Notes: generated by a model not told the origin, from the letters alone. DNA of 64,000 bases from CAWAWP01 sp963841205 (GCA_963841205.1 CAWJCH010000040.1:248001-312000); one strand, 5' to 3'. Counted from the first letter of the stretch, positions 8,477 to 18,217 are shown. A program made the numbers and translations.

Positions 8477-9058
8477 GTGGAGGAAGCGATAGCCACCTGT
8501 CGACCCACTGGAGCAGGAGGTGGTCGTCCTCATAGTCGAGGAGGCGATCTAAAGAGGGACAGTGCGGTGCTGCTGGATGGGTCCCTGCACATTGGATGGG
8601 AGGAGGTTGTGTTGGGAGCGTGCCGCACCGGTAGCAGACCGAAGGCGGCCAAACCGGGGCCGACCGACGACGGCGCAACGTTGCGTCCGCTCCTCGAGAT
8701 GGTGCGCCACCAAGCTCCCATCTGTTGCGTACAGGCGGACGCCGAGTTCGATTAGCGATCGAAGTCATACGTCTATCCGGAAGGTCGTGGGCGCGGACCG
8801 CAGCATCCCCGCCAAGCGCGGCAAGCGGACCCGGCACCTGCAGGCGTGCGTGCGCAGATGCGCGCCGATTTCCCCTCCGCGCGTTATCGCCAGCGGGCGC
8901 TGATCGAGTCCGTCTGCTCCGCGGCGAAGCGCACGCTCTCCGCACGGGCTGCCGGGCGCTCGGCCCGCACGCACGAGCGGCAAGCCCTGCTGCTCGGCGT
9001 CGCCTTCAACCGCCACCGGCTTCGTCGGCGGTTCCCTCTCGCTCCAGTTCTGCCCTAG
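8477..9058 (+). pseudogene. Decayed IS5-like transposase
   Basis: Three frames must be joined. Frame 2 to about 8752 ends PICCVQADAEFD and then hits a stop. Dropping one T at 8753 continues SDRSHTSIRKVVGADRSIPAKRGKRTRHL in frame 3. Near 8845 it shifts back to frame 2 for MRAQMRADFPSARYRQRALIESVCSAAKR and QALLLGVAFNRHRL. These motifs (ADAEFD, IPAKRGK, Q-x-x-IE-x-V) are those of IS5-type DDE transposases. The N-terminal region is not recognisable. The stretch 8168-8476 shows no supported gene. Confidence 0.65.
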
Positions 9059-9079
9059 GATGTCAACAAGGCCATCTTG

Positions 9080-9320
9080 ACCACTCCCCACGGCTGAAGC
9101 CGGGGGATTCTTGGGCTGACCACCGCTCACCTAGCGAGCTAGGAGCGTCGTACACGGTCCTGTCGTGGCCCGAAGCCACCTCCACACGCGTACCTTCCCG
9201 CAGGCCCTGCGGTAGAGCGTACGTATCGCACACCTGGTCGTTTGGTGTCCGGTGGTCGGGAGCGCCTGACGGCGCGCGGCGTTTCCTCCCCATGGCTCAA
9301 GCCAGGGGTCTTCACGCCGC
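9080..9320 (-). mobile_element. IS200/IS605-type mini-element A
   Basis: A roughly 240-bp element without coding capacity. Read on the minus strand it ends with a hairpin (CCCCCGGCTTCAGCCGTGGGG) followed by AGTGGTCAA, the style of right end that carries the omegaRNA in TnpB elements. The other end has a second hairpin (CCCC-ATGGCT-CAAGCCA-GGGG). It shares TTCCCGCAGGCCCTGCGGTA with the element at 27494-27705. No tnpA or tnpB is present. Confidence 0.65.
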
Positions 9321-9435
9321 GCGAGCTGATAAATACCTTGGCGGGTTCGACACATCCCAAGGGCTATGTACTCCTCGCTGGCAAGGGGGCGAATCGTCTG
9401 ACCATACAGTGCAAGGCAACTCGCCGGGGGTACGT

Positions 9436-9930
9436 TTGGCAGACTGGGCAGCTATCGCGGGCGTCGGCGCAAACTTTGCGGGTATCGCCGAGTTTGGTCT
9501 CTCGGTGGTGAATTACTGGGGAAGGCGACAGGAGAGACGGCCAAGCCTGAAAATCACGTTTACCTTAGACAGGCACCACGGCTTCTTCCGCTCGGGCGTG
9601 CATGCGGTGAATACCCGCCAGCGCATGGTACGCGTCGAAGAAGCGGGGCTGCTGCTCCCCAATAAGGATAAGCTCGAGTTCCGTAGCATCTATGCGCGCG
9701 GTTCCCCCACAGACGTCGCGGGCGACAGCATGCCGCACGAGTTGGGGCAGGCGCAAACGTGCTCGCGATACGTGTACAAGAAAGTCCTCAACGACTACCT
9801 ATCAAAGGCGGGCTACGGCGGCGGCGGCGTGCTGCGCGGCTACGTGCTAGATGCTGAGTCGCGGCTGTATAAGTCAAAGCCTCAGAAGTACGGCGCGAGC
9901 CGGTTTGCGTCCGATGACATCGACTTCTAA
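9436..9930 (+). CDS. Unknown protein with one N-terminal membrane segment
   Basis: A 164-residue protein that I do not recognise. The TTG at 9436 follows GGGGGT and gives MADWAAIAGVGANFAGIAEFGLS, a likely membrane anchor (about residues 4-24). Longer readings of the frame run back through the mini-element and are not credible. The rest is soluble: a beta-rich region (PSLKITFTLDRHHGFFRSG), then the Gly-rich KAGYGGGGVLRGYVLDAESRLYKSKPQKYG. Composition is less GC-extreme than the neighbours. The start codon is an inference from spacing; the reading frame itself is well supported by its length and lack of repeats. Confidence 0.5.
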   Translation: MADWAAIAGVGANFAGIAEFGLSVVNYWGRRQERRPSLKITFTLDRHHGFFRSGVHAVNTRQRMVRVEEAGLLLPNKDKLEFRSIYARGSPTDVAGDSMPHELGQAQTCSRYVYKKVLNDYLSKAGYGGGGVLRGYVLDAESRLYKSKPQKYGASRFASDDIDF

Positions 9931-9943
9931 CGCCCGTTCCGCG

Positions 9944-10211
9944 CTACTCCTGTATCACGTCCAGCACCCAGAGCGGCGGGCGGCACGCCACGTCCAGGTA
10001 CGGCTCGAATACCTGATGGTCGCGCGTGGCCACGCGGTAGTAGTAGCGGTTGCTGCGCCCGCGATCGGCGGTCGCTTGCCACCAGCGGTCTTGCAGGTGC
10101 CACTTGCCGATGACGCGCACGCGGTATGCCACGCCATGCCACGTGAAGGCGCGCGGCGTATGGTCAAGGGCGTTCCTCGACGGGTATGGGCTTGTGCGGT
10201 CGCCGTGCCAT
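9944..10211 (-). pseudogene. DUF6504-like small protein, frameshifted
   Basis: The ATG at 10211 starts MARRPHKPIPVEERP and then meets TGA. One base further on, the frame continues DHTPRAFTWHGVAYRVRVIGKW, then RWWQATADR, RYYYRVATRDHQVFEPYLD and WVLDVIQE to the stop at 9944. This W-rich layout (AFxWxGxxYxV, RWW, RYYYRV) is that of DUF6504 proteins, often encoded beside translesion polymerase genes in GC-rich bacteria. The combined protein would be about 88 residues. An extra T near 10165 explains the break; a sequencing error is possible. Family assignment is from memory of the pattern. Confidence 0.5.
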
Positions 10212-10463
10212 GCTGTGCTGCCCTCACCAACTAGAACACGCGTTCTCTCCAGTGTAGCACACACTCGGCGGGGCGCAAAATCGAGACGCCACCGCAGCCC
10301 ACCGGCAGTGTGGCACGCGATCATGCGACAATGCTTGCGCGGCACGAGCGCCGCAGTGGCGCCCACGAGCATCACGAGGCGTGCTATGCTGCATGCGCAA
10401 CGCCTGGGGAGAGTGAAAAGATACGCAGATGGCCGCCCGCGAGGGATGCCGGAGGCCGATGCA

Positions 10464-13028
10464 ATGGATACATCGGACCTAGCCTTCTCAGATCTGCTAC
10501 GACGCCATCGCCGTGCCCGCGGTTTGACGCAGGAGGAGCTGGCGGAGCGGTCGCGACTCAGTCGCCTGGCGATTCAGGCGCTGGAAGCGGGTCGGCGGCA
10601 GACTCCACGGGAGGATACCGTACAGTTGCTCGCCGACGCGCTTGGGTTGGATGACGCCGCACGCACTCACTTCAGAGACGCCGCGCGGGCGCATCGACGG
10701 CTCTCCACCGATCGCGTCGCCGATGTGTCGTCATCCTCATCCACTAACACACCCGCGCCGGCGCTCGCGGCCCTCGCCACGCCGCCGACGCGGCTGATCG
10801 GGCGCGCAAGCGAACTGGCGCAGGCCCTGGCGCTGCTGCGGCGCGGCGAGGGCCGCCTCTTGACGCTCACGGGACCGGCTGGTGTCGGCAAGACACGCCT
10901 CGCCGCCGCGATCGCCGAGTCCCTGCACGCCGACTACTCCGACGGCGTGATCGCCGTGCCGTTGGCCCCGCTCCGCGACCCGACCCTGCTGCCCGTAACC
11001 ATCCTCCACGCGCTGGGCGCGAAGGAGTGGGAGGGCCGGCCGCCGGAAGAAACGCTCGTGTCGTGGCTCGCCGGCAAGCAACTCCTCCTGCTTCTCGACA
11101 ACGCGGAGCACCTCGTCACGGCAACGGCGACGCTGGTGGCACGGTTGCTGCTGGACTGCCCGCACCTGATGCTCCTGCTGACCAGTCGTATACGGCTGAA
11201 GATTCGCGGCGAGCGCGTGCTGCCACTCGCGCCGCTCGTGGTGCTGGGCCCGGCCCCGGCGCCCGCTGCGGTGGTCCAGCCGCGGGACCTCGACGCCGAC
11301 GCCCCAGCGGTAACGCTCTTCATCGAGCGCGCGCGGGAAGCAGCTCCCGACCTGGTGCCCACCGAAAGCAATCGCGAGGCTATCGCGGAGATCTGCCGCC
11401 GTCTAGACGGTCTGCCGCTGGCCATCGAGTTGGCGGCGGTGTGGGTCAGGCTGCTTCCCCCCTCGGCGCTCCTCGCCCGGCTTGAGCCCCGGCTGCCATT
11501 GTTGACTAGTGGCGCCCGCGACCTACCCGCTCGGCAGCGCACGCTGCGCGACGCATTAGCCTGGAGCCATGAGCTGCTCTCCCCAGCTGAGCGCTCGCCC
11601 TTCCGACGCCTCTCCGTCTTCGCGGGCGGCGCCACGCTAGACGCCATCCAGGAAGTCTGCTGTCACGACCCCCGCGTCAAGGTACTGGAGTCGCTGGCGA
11701 CCCTGGTTGATCACAGCCTACTGCTCCAGCACGAAACGAGCACGGGAGAGCCGCGCCTCTCCATGTTGGAGACTATCCGTGAGTACGCGTTGGAGCGCCT
11801 CGCAGAGAGCGGAGAGCGCGATGCGACCGAGCGAGCCCACGCGCACTACTACCTGACTCTCGCGCTAACAGGAGAGTTGGCGCTACGCGGGCCAGAGCAG
11901 GTGCAGTGGATGGAGTGGTTGGAGTTGGAAGTCAACAACCTGCGTGCGGCGCTGCGGTGGGCACAAGACCACGACGCCCAGGATGTGGGCCTACGCCTTG
12001 CCGGCGCCTTGTGGTACTTCTGGTTTCTCTCTGGGCGCCAGAATGAAGGGCGAGGCTGGCTGGCTGCATTACTGGTAGCCAGTCCAGAGGCTGCGCAGGC
12101 TCCGGATGTGCGTGCGAAGGCGATCGTTGGGGCGAGCTGGCTCGCCCGTAGCCAAGGTGCCTTTGCCGAGGCGACTGCTCTCGCCGGAGAAGGCCTTGCG
12201 CTGTATGAGCGTCTGGCAGATCGTGGCGGCCGGGCTGATGCCTTGACGACGCTCGTCTGTGTCGCATTGGACCAAGACGATCCCGTACGCGCACGGCCGC
12301 TCGCCCAAGAGAGTCTCGCTCTGCGGCGCGAGGTCGGCGAGCGCTGGGCGCTCGGTTCGTCGTTGAACAATGTAGGCTACCTTGCCGGGGTTGAAGGCAA
12401 CTTGCCCGAGGCAGCGATATGCTTTGAGGAATACTTGCGCCTATCGCGCGAGCTGGGCGATACGCGCAGTGCTGCGCTTGCCCTCTATAACTTGGGCGAC
12501 GTCGCCCGCATGCAGGGCGATCTGGAGCGTGGAAAAGCGCTACTGGCCGAGGCGCTCGCCTTGAGTCGCGATGTAGGATGGAAGGAAGGAACTGTTCAGA
12601 GTGTCGAGGGAATCGCCCGCGCCGTGGCCGCACAGGGCCAGACACAGCAGGCAGCGCGCTTGCTGGCCGCCGCTGGTACGTTGCGCCAGGCCGCGCAGTT
12701 GCCGCTTCGGCCCGCCGAGCAGGACGAGTACAACAAGGTAGTTGCCGCCATGCGAGAGAGCCTGGGCGACGAGGTGTTCGAAGCGCTTTGGGCGGCCGGG
12801 GCCGCGCTCTCCAATCAACAGGTGCTCGATGAGGCCATCGCCCTTGCCGCCGTTGCGCGCCCATCTCATACGTCGCCCGCGCCCGCTGCCGGCTTACGAG
12901 CACCCCGACGACACCGGGTCGATCGCCCGCTTCCCACGCTCCGCGCTGACGCTCGACCACGTACGCGCACGGTGGAGACGACGGCGACGGCACACGCTCG
13001 GAGCGAGCCGAGATCAGCAGGCAACTGA
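10464..13028 (+). CDS. XRE-type HTH regulator with NB-ARC-like ATPase and TPR domains
   Basis: An 854-residue STAND-class regulator. The ATG at 10464 has GGAGG nine bases upstream and is preferred to the in-frame ATG at 10446. In order: an XRE-type helix-turn-helix (residues about 8-65, RARGLTQEELAERSRLSRLAIQALE), a linker, an ATPase with Walker A LTGPAGVGKTR and Walker B LLLLDNAEHL, a GLPLAIELAAV motif, then a winged-helix and TPR-like repeats to about residue 800. It probably binds DNA in response to a signal sensed by the TPR region. The usual C-terminus seems lost. The last 50 residues (SPAPAAGLRAPRRHRVDRP and on) are low-complexity and antisense to the neighbouring membrane gene, so a deletion may have fused two convergent genes. 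Confidence 0.85.
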   Translation: MDTSDLAFSDLLRRHRRARGLTQEELAERSRLSRLAIQALEAGRRQTPREDTVQLLADALGLDDAARTHFRDAARAHRRLSTDRVADVSSSSSTNTPAPALAALATPPTRLIGRASELAQALALLRRGEGRLLTLTGPAGVGKTRLAAAIAESLHADYSDGVIAVPLAPLRDPTLLPVTILHALGAKEWEGRPPEETLVSWLAGKQLLLLLDNAEHLVTATATLVARLLLDCPHLMLLLTSRIRLKIRGERVLPLAPLVVLGPAPAPAAVVQPRDLDADAPAVTLFIERAREAAPDLVPTESNREAIAEICRRLDGLPLAIELAAVWVRLLPPSALLARLEPRLPLLTSGARDLPARQRTLRDALAWSHELLSPAERSPFRRLSVFAGGATLDAIQEVCCHDPRVKVLESLATLVDHSLLLQHETSTGEPRLSMLETIREYALERLAESGERDATERAHAHYYLTLALTGELALRGPEQVQWMEWLELEVNNLRAALRWAQDHDAQDVGLRLAGALWYFWFLSGRQNEGRGWLAALLVASPEAAQAPDVRAKAIVGASWLARSQGAFAEATALAGEGLALYERLADRGGRADALTTLVCVALDQDDPVRARPLAQESLALRREVGERWALGSSLNNVGYLAGVEGNLPEAAICFEEYLRLSRELGDTRSAALALYNLGDVARMQGDLERGKALLAEALALSRDVGWKEGTVQSVEGIARAVAAQGQTQQAARLLAAAGTLRQAAQLPLRPAEQDEYNKVVAAMRESLGDEVFEALWAAGAALSNQQVLDEAIALAAVARPSHTSPAPAAGLRAPRRHRVDRPLPTLRADARPRTRTVETTATAHARSEPRSAGN

Positions 13029-13755
13029 CCGAGAGCGCTCCGCTGTAGATCAGCACGGCGATGTTGAGGATCAGACTCGCCAGGTGTCCCGGCGCGACAT
13101 GGCCGAACTGCAGCAGCAAAGGGACGATGAGCACCGCGTCGTAGGCGAGAAACGCCCACACTTGTCCGGTCGCGTTGCCCAAACTCGGTCGGCGCAGGGC
13201 GGAGGCGAAGTAGCTGGCCGCGCCCACGAAAAACGAGCCGATGATCGCCGAGCCGAGCGGCGACAGCGGCATCGGGAAGACGTCGGGAACCTGCAGCAGC
13301 AGCGCCAGGCCGACAACCGCCAGCGCGGCGCTATATCCCGCGAAGGAGATGCGCACAGGCGCCGGCAACGGCCGGTTATCGCAGATCGGGAAGCGGCGCA
13401 ACCGTACGTAGACGGCGGCGAAGACGAGAGCGGCAGCCGCGCTGCTGAGCACTCCAGTGGCGACGTCGGCGGACCCATCCTCTGAAAACAGCAGTAGAGA
13501 CGGCGCCAGCAACGCATAGAACACCACCAGCGTGAGCGCTCCACCGGCCATCGCGCCGATCTCGCCGGAGATCGCGCCCCAGAGCGTCGAAGCGCCGATT
13601 GCGGCGGCGACAGCGCCGAGAAAGAGGTACAAACCGATCGTGTCAGACACAGACGATGTGCTTGCTGTCAAGCCGGCCTCAACCCAGAAGACGACCGCAA
13701 CGGCCAGCGCGAGCACCCCACCGCAGGTGAGCGCGACGCGCAGACTTTTCCCCAT
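13005..13755 (-). CDS. Multi-TM membrane protein of unknown function, 3' end unclear
   Basis: The frame starts at ATG 13755 (MGKSLRVALTCGGVLALAVAVVFWV) and shows about seven hydrophobic segments to LILNIAVLIYSGALSVSCLLIS near 13010. No stop codon occurs until 11932, but from about 13000 onward the frame is antisense to the XRE/ATPase gene and not credible. The true end was probably near here and lost its stop. I see no transporter or enzyme motif. An integral-membrane partner beside a STAND-type regulator also occurs near 40.5-48.8 kb, which hints at a functional pairing. Confidence 0.55.
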
Positions 13756-13797
13756 CCAAACCCTCCCCGTCCTGGTAGGCCGCGCGTGACGTTCGAC

Positions 13798-14679
13798 CTA
13801 ACGCGTTTCTGCCGAGCGGCTCCTGTCGCCGAATCGAAGCTGTCGCCGCAGGTGCAAGCGATGTCTCCTGGGCAGACGGCCGCGGTGCGCGTAGGCGACA
13901 GCTTTGTCCAGATAGCTTTGTGCTAGGTAGAGTGCGCCACCGAAGCACATACTCGTGACGATGGCGATGCACAGCGCCAGGAAGCCGCGTCCATCGTGCC
14001 CCCATTGCACCGCCGAGGCGCCAGTTGCGTTGCTGATGAGCCCCAGCACGATGAGCAAGCCGCCGGCGGCAGCGAGGAACCCGGAAAACATCCGGTGGTG
14101 CGAGATGAGGATGCGCAGAAGCTCGGCATTCTCCGGCTCCTCCTTGGCGCGGAAGCTGATGTATTGGGTGGCGAGGGCGCCGACAAACGCGAACACTGCC
14201 AACCCGAGGAGCCATGCGGTCATGCTCGTGGCAAGCGTATTGGCGAGAAACAGCTCGATCGCGCCGATTACGAACGGGATGGCCCAGTCGCGCAGATCCG
14301 GAATCCAGTCCCACATGATGCTTTGCGCGGTGTAAACATTCCACGTCACGACCAGCACACAAAACGTCATCAGTCCGAGGAGCCAGTTCACCAGCGTGAA
14401 GTGGGCAGAGCGATCGACCACAACCGCGGCAAGCGTACTGAGCGCCACACCTTGGATGATGCTCAAAAGCGTCAGGTAGGTCGGACCGAACGAGTTCTTG
14501 AGCCGGCGATACAATGCGGGGTGTCGTGGACCATCGCCAGGGGTGTCGTCTCCCAGGCCGATTTCTGCCCAAGTGCCCACCGCCGCGGGCTCGGGCACCT
14601 CAACCGCTTTCACGCTCACGCGGGGCTGGTCTTCGGAGGGCGCGTCAAAGCACGCTTGATCCTCGGATGCGCCGATCAT
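13798..14679 (-). CDS. Integral membrane protein of unknown function
   Basis: A 293-residue protein. The ATG at 14679 has AGAGGGA upstream and overlaps the stop of the preceding gene as ATGA, so translation is likely coupled. After an acidic cytoplasmic N-terminus (about 70 residues, with RHPALYRRLKNSFGPTYL) there are about six hydrophobic segments, in two groups separated by FRAKEEPENAELLRILISHHR. The tail is strongly basic (HRGRLPRRHRLHLRRQLR). No catalytic motif is seen. It forms a three-gene run with 14676-14921 and 14977-15255, on the same strand. Confidence 0.7.
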   Translation of the reverse strand: MIGASEDQACFDAPSEDQPRVSVKAVEVPEPAAVGTWAEIGLGDDTPGDGPRHPALYRRLKNSFGPTYLTLLSIIQGVALSTLAAVVVDRSAHFTLVNWLLGLMTFCVLVVTWNVYTAQSIMWDWIPDLRDWAIPFVIGAIELFLANTLATSMTAWLLGLAVFAFVGALATQYISFRAKEEPENAELLRILISHHRMFSGFLAAAGGLLIVLGLISNATGASAVQWGHDGRGFLALCIAIVTSMCFGGALYLAQSYLDKAVAYAHRGRLPRRHRLHLRRQLRFGDRSRSAETR

Positions 14680-14921
14680 GCTCGTCCCTCTTGCCGTTGC
14701 TCCATATGCTCCGGTTGCTTGGCGGTATCCTCTGGCAATGCCATGCATGGCGGCGGCGGCGGATAGTCCGCGGGGCGCCAGGGCACTTCGCAGCGCACGA
14801 TGCTGCTCACTGGGTCAGAAATAGGGTGGATCACCGTTTGGCTTTCCGTGGTGGCGCCATTCGCCTGTTGCTTGCGCCTCGTGCGCCGATTGCCTGGTGT
14901 ACCGAATATCCTCTTCCACAT
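14676..14921 (-). CDS. Small basic protein of unknown function
   Basis: An 81-residue protein starting MWKRIFGTPGNRRTRRKQQ. It is rich in Arg and Pro, with PPPPP in the middle and a Glu/Gln-rich end. Its stop overlaps the ATG of the membrane protein downstream (ATGA), strong evidence that it is real and co-translated. A longer reading from 14996 lacks a ribosome site. No membrane segment or known domain. Confidence 0.55.
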   Translation of the reverse strand: MWKRIFGTPGNRRTRRKQQANGATTESQTVIHPISDPVSSIVRCEVPWRPADYPPPPPCMALPEDTAKQPEHMEQRQEGRA

Positions 14922-14976
14922 GGGTTTCACTCGCTTTCCTCGGACGGAGGCCCTTGCTGCGCACGAGATATCAGAG

Positions 14977-15255
14977 CTAAAGATTGACAAGTTCATAGGT
15001 GTTCGACGCTCTCACCATCGCCACTGAAGCCAGCGCTTTCGCACTCTGCGCGTGATGTGGGATGTCGGCCTCTAGGTCGTCACGGCTTGCTCGGCGGCCA
15101 ATCGTGAGCATCGTACTTTCCTCGCGATTTACGTACACAGCGAGGGACTGGAAATCTCGCTCGTATTGCAGGCTTCGCAAAAGCTGAGGGGCCAGAGCAA
15201 GCAAACGCTCTAACTCGCCGGGAACAACCTGCCGTGTGACTGCAAATGCAACCAC
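14977..15255 (-). CDS. Small protein resembling a dimeric alpha/beta-barrel monooxygenase fold
   Basis: A 92-residue protein starting at GTG 15255, with GGAGAGG eight bases upstream. The pattern (MVAFAVTRQVVPGELERLLAL, then LAVYVNREESTMLTIGRRASRDDLEADI) alternates strand and helix as in antibiotic-biosynthesis-monooxygenase or YbaW-like ferredoxin-fold domains. Catalytic residues are not defined in such folds, so the role is open. It is first in the run with 14676-14921 and 13798-14679. The family call is tentative. Confidence 0.5.
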   Translation of the reverse strand: MVAFAVTRQVVPGELERLLALAPQLLRSLQYERDFQSLAVYVNREESTMLTIGRRASRDDLEADIPHHAQSAKALASVAMVRASNTYELVNL

Positions 15256-15803
15256 GAAGACACCTCTCCCTCACGGAAAACTGACCGGCTTGAGCCAGCA
15301 CGGCGCGCGCTCGTCTTCGGCGTCACATCAACCATCTGCGAGGCCCTCTGAGTCTGCCGCAAGGCTGGAGGCGGAGACCAGATACAATGCTTACACTGAG
15401 GCTTACATTGTGTCTACTCACGCCGCCACAACCCCTATCCGCGTGACGTCCCAGGCGACCACGGGAGCCAGACGGCTGGACCGACAGCTCAGGGATCTGC
15501 CCCGTCGCAGTCCGACATGCAGGATGATCACGCACGCGCCCCCTCCCGCCCACCCTCCTGCCGAGCCCGCCCTCGCCGACGCGCCGACGCCGGGGCATCC
15601 TGCCCACACGCCCGCTCTGTCACCGGGCGCAGCGCCCGGGCGCTGCTCACCGCCTGCGGGTTGCTCTGCGCCGAGGCAAGGAGGCGCTCATGGGCCGCGC
15701 AGCGTCGGCGTCAGCGGCGCGAACCTGCCCACGCGTCTCCGCACGGAGCCGCTGCCAACCGCGCACACGCGCACACGCGGCACACACACGCGCACACCCG
15801 CAC
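15256..15803. other. Intergenic, low-complexity stretch
   Basis: I see no supported gene here. The segment 15540-15810 is Cys/Arg/Pro-biased in every frame and ends in alternating CA/GC runs around 15765-15805 (ACACGCGCACACGCGGCAC type). This could form alternative DNA structures or mark decayed sequence. Confidence 0.4.
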
Positions 15804-17717
15804 TCACTGGCCCGCCAGCGGCAGGGTGAACCAGAACGTCGAGCCCTGGCCGGGTGTGCTCTCGATACCCACCTGGCCACCATGCCGCTCGACGATCACC
15901 TTGCTGATGTGCAGGCCAAGGCCCAGCCCGACGCCCGAGCCACTCTGCACGGCGATCCCCTCGGCGCGGTAGAAGCGCTCCCAGATGTGCTCCTGCTCGC
16001 TGTCCGGCAGCCCAGGGCCCTGATCGCGCACGGCGACGCGGGCCACCGCGCCGGCCACCTCCAGCCCCACCGCGACGGGCTGATCCTCTTTGGAATATTT
16101 GAGCGCGTTCGTCAGGAAGTTCGTGACGACCTGCCCGATGCGCAGCAGGTCGGCGCGGACGGGCACGGGGCCGGACGGCAGCGTGAGCCGAATGACCCGC
16201 TGGGGCGCCAGCAGGCGCTGTGCCGCGACGGCGTCGCGGACGATAGCCCCCAGGTCGCAGGGCGCGAGCTCGAAGGCCAGTCGTCCGTCGCGGATGCGCG
16301 AATCGTCGAGCAGATCATCGACCAGCCGGCCGATGCGGCCGATGCTCTCCTCCGAGTAGGCAATCGCCGCATGCGCCAGGGAGAGGTCGCGTGCGAGCGC
16401 ATCCTCACCGAGCTGCCTGACGTCCGCCGGCGTCCGCCAGGCGGTGAAGCGACGCGACAGCAGCTGGAGGTAGCCCTGCAAGCTCGTCAATGGGGTCTTG
16501 AGCTCGTGGCTGGCGATGCTCAGAAACGCGTCCTTGCGCCGATCGAGCTCGCGCAGCGCCGCCTCGTTGGCGCGCGCCATCTCGGCGGCGCGCTGCAATC
16601 GCGCATTCTGCAGGAACATGATGCCCTGACGCGCGATGATGAGGAGCAGTAAGCCGCAGCTCACCGCGAGGGCATCAATCGCAAACCGCCGTCCAAACTC
16701 CATGTGCTTCGTGATCGCGCGGATCAGGACCAGCACACTCGCCAGTTCAGCGACCACGATCGGAAGGAACAAGCGCAGGCTTGCGATGACGTCCGGTCGC
16801 TGGGGACCCTGGCCGTTCAGCGAGCTCCCGGCCAGGCTGCCGGTTGCAGCCGACACGTCGTGCACCAGGCGCAGCTGGACCAAGCCAGCCAGCGGGATGA
16901 GGAGATAGCAGGGCACCCAGAACAGGTCGGAGGGGTTGCCCGCCATGTAGGGCTGGTGGGCGGTGAGGAAATGCCAAGCCGCCCAGGAATCGGCGACGAT
17001 CAAGCAGACGATCGCCACGACCAACAGGCTCAGGACCAGGCGATCGGCCGCGTAGCGACTCGGACGCAACAGGATCAACGTCAGGCCGAACAGGACGACG
17101 AGATCACCCACCGGAAAGGCCAGGCTAACGGTTCGTTCCAGCAGCGACAGGCCGCTCGCCATGTACAGGGGAGCGAGGATGAAATACCAGGAGAGGGCGG
17201 CCGCGCCCCCCAGCAGGAGCAAGCCGACCAGGAACATGATCCAGCGGCTCTCCCAGCGACTGGTTTTGGGCAGCAGGATCACCGCCAGGAAGAAGAAGGG
17301 ATACTGGAGCAAATACACGACACTGGGGAGGGTGGGGAATGGACCCTGGCGGGAGAAATTGAGTGGGTCGTACCCCCGCGATACGGAATGCCCGATCGCG
17401 TAGAAGAGCAGCGCCGCGCTCCACATCCACCAGGCCAGGGCGCCCCGCCAGCGGGCTCGGCTGAGCTGCATGCTGACATACGCCAGCACCAGCAGCACCG
17501 GCCAGGCCAGGACCGCACCGATCCAGTCGGTGACTGCCGGGCCCCAGGCCGGATGGAAGAGCGTCATCCCCAGCTGGACACCGATCAGGAGCGCACAGAG
17601 CATGCAAGCGCTCCGCAGCAGCCGATCGTGCCACAACCAGCGAGCCGGGCCCGCGGGCGCGCTGGGCGGTGGCTGGCCGGCGTCATGCCGGGCAGATGTC
17701 ATCGCTGAATGCGGCAT
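15804..17717 (-). CDS. Multi-TM sensor histidine kinase
   Basis: A 637-residue membrane histidine kinase. Residues 30-370 hold about ten hydrophobic segments in place of a periplasmic sensor domain. HisKA follows with the phosphoacceptor H404 in SIASHELKTPLTSLQGY, then the HATPase: RIGQVVTNFLTNALKYS (N box), RDQGPGLP (G1), and GVGLGLGLHISKVIVERHGG (G2). No response regulator gene is adjacent, so the partner must be elsewhere. The kinase at 56186-58186 is a close paralogue along its whole length, including the membrane part (PVTDWIGAVLAWP / PVTDWLRAALSWP). The start ATG at 17717 has no clear ribosome site; 17702 is an alternative. Confidence 0.92.
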   Translation of the reverse strand: MPHSAMTSARHDAGQPPPSAPAGPARWLWHDRLLRSACMLCALLIGVQLGMTLFHPAWGPAVTDWIGAVLAWPVLLVLAYVSMQLSRARWRGALAWWMWSAALLFYAIGHSVSRGYDPLNFSRQGPFPTLPSVVYLLQYPFFFLAVILLPKTSRWESRWIMFLVGLLLLGGAAALSWYFILAPLYMASGLSLLERTVSLAFPVGDLVVLFGLTLILLRPSRYAADRLVLSLLVVAIVCLIVADSWAAWHFLTAHQPYMAGNPSDLFWVPCYLLIPLAGLVQLRLVHDVSAATGSLAGSSLNGQGPQRPDVIASLRLFLPIVVAELASVLVLIRAITKHMEFGRRFAIDALAVSCGLLLLIIARQGIMFLQNARLQRAAEMARANEAALRELDRRKDAFLSIASHELKTPLTSLQGYLQLLSRRFTAWRTPADVRQLGEDALARDLSLAHAAIAYSEESIGRIGRLVDDLLDDSRIRDGRLAFELAPCDLGAIVRDAVAAQRLLAPQRVIRLTLPSGPVPVRADLLRIGQVVTNFLTNALKYSKEDQPVAVGLEVAGAVARVAVRDQGPGLPDSEQEHIWERFYRAEGIAVQSGSGVGLGLGLHISKVIVERHGGQVGIESTPGQGSTFWFTLPLAGQ

Positions 17718-18152
17718 GGCATGACCAGTTCATCCCACGCGCCCAGCAGGAGCGTGCCAGGGGTTGCCTCAGGCAGCGCGAATCCAACAGTTCCGACCTG
17801 GTGGGCGAGCGCCTCACCGTGCTCCGAGCCGGCGCGCGCTAGACCGGTAGACCGGCGAAAGACGCGGATGCTCGCCCGAAGCTCATGTACCTACCAGCGA
17901 GTTGGTGTCGCAAGTTGCGCACCAGGAAGTGGGCACCCTGACCTTCGAGGCGACACCCCAGGCGCCGATTGGAGCGACCACGGCCCAGACGGTAGAAGCG
18001 GAGCCCAGGAGTTGGCAGGCGCTGCTGGCAAGCGGTGAAAAAGCGAGTACCTGGCTTCCAAGAGGGGTTTCGCAGGCGCACACTTTTTTGGCCCACTCGC
18101 TTGAGTTGTACCTGGTGCACCTGACTCGCACGCGAGTAGGCCATCCTTGCGC
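17718..18152. other. Intergenic, no gene recognised
   Basis: Frames in this 435-bp stretch are short, biased and show no known motif. It lies between the histidine kinase start and the terminator of the SDR gene. Confidence 0.4.
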
Positions 18153-18186
18153 ACCGCAGGCCTCGCACGATCGCGAGGCCTGCGGT
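18153..18186 (-). terminator. Hairpin terminator of the SDR gene
   Basis: A perfect 14-bp stem, ACCGCAGGCCTCGC with GCGAGGCCTGCGGT, and a 6-base loop. It lies 32-65 bp past the SDR stop. No T-run follows, so it may be a factor-dependent or dual terminator. Confidence 0.6.
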
Positions 18187-18217
18187 GAGAAACTCGGCTG
18201 CGTCCCGACGCCGCGCA

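Noticed and set aside
8725..9435. N-terminal extension of the protein at 9436-9930
   Set aside because: The frame passes through the IS5 remnant and a mini-element; only the part from 9436 looks like protein.
15690..16652. Plus-strand ORF of 320 codons
   Set aside because: Antisense to the histidine kinase C-terminus plus low-complexity sequence.
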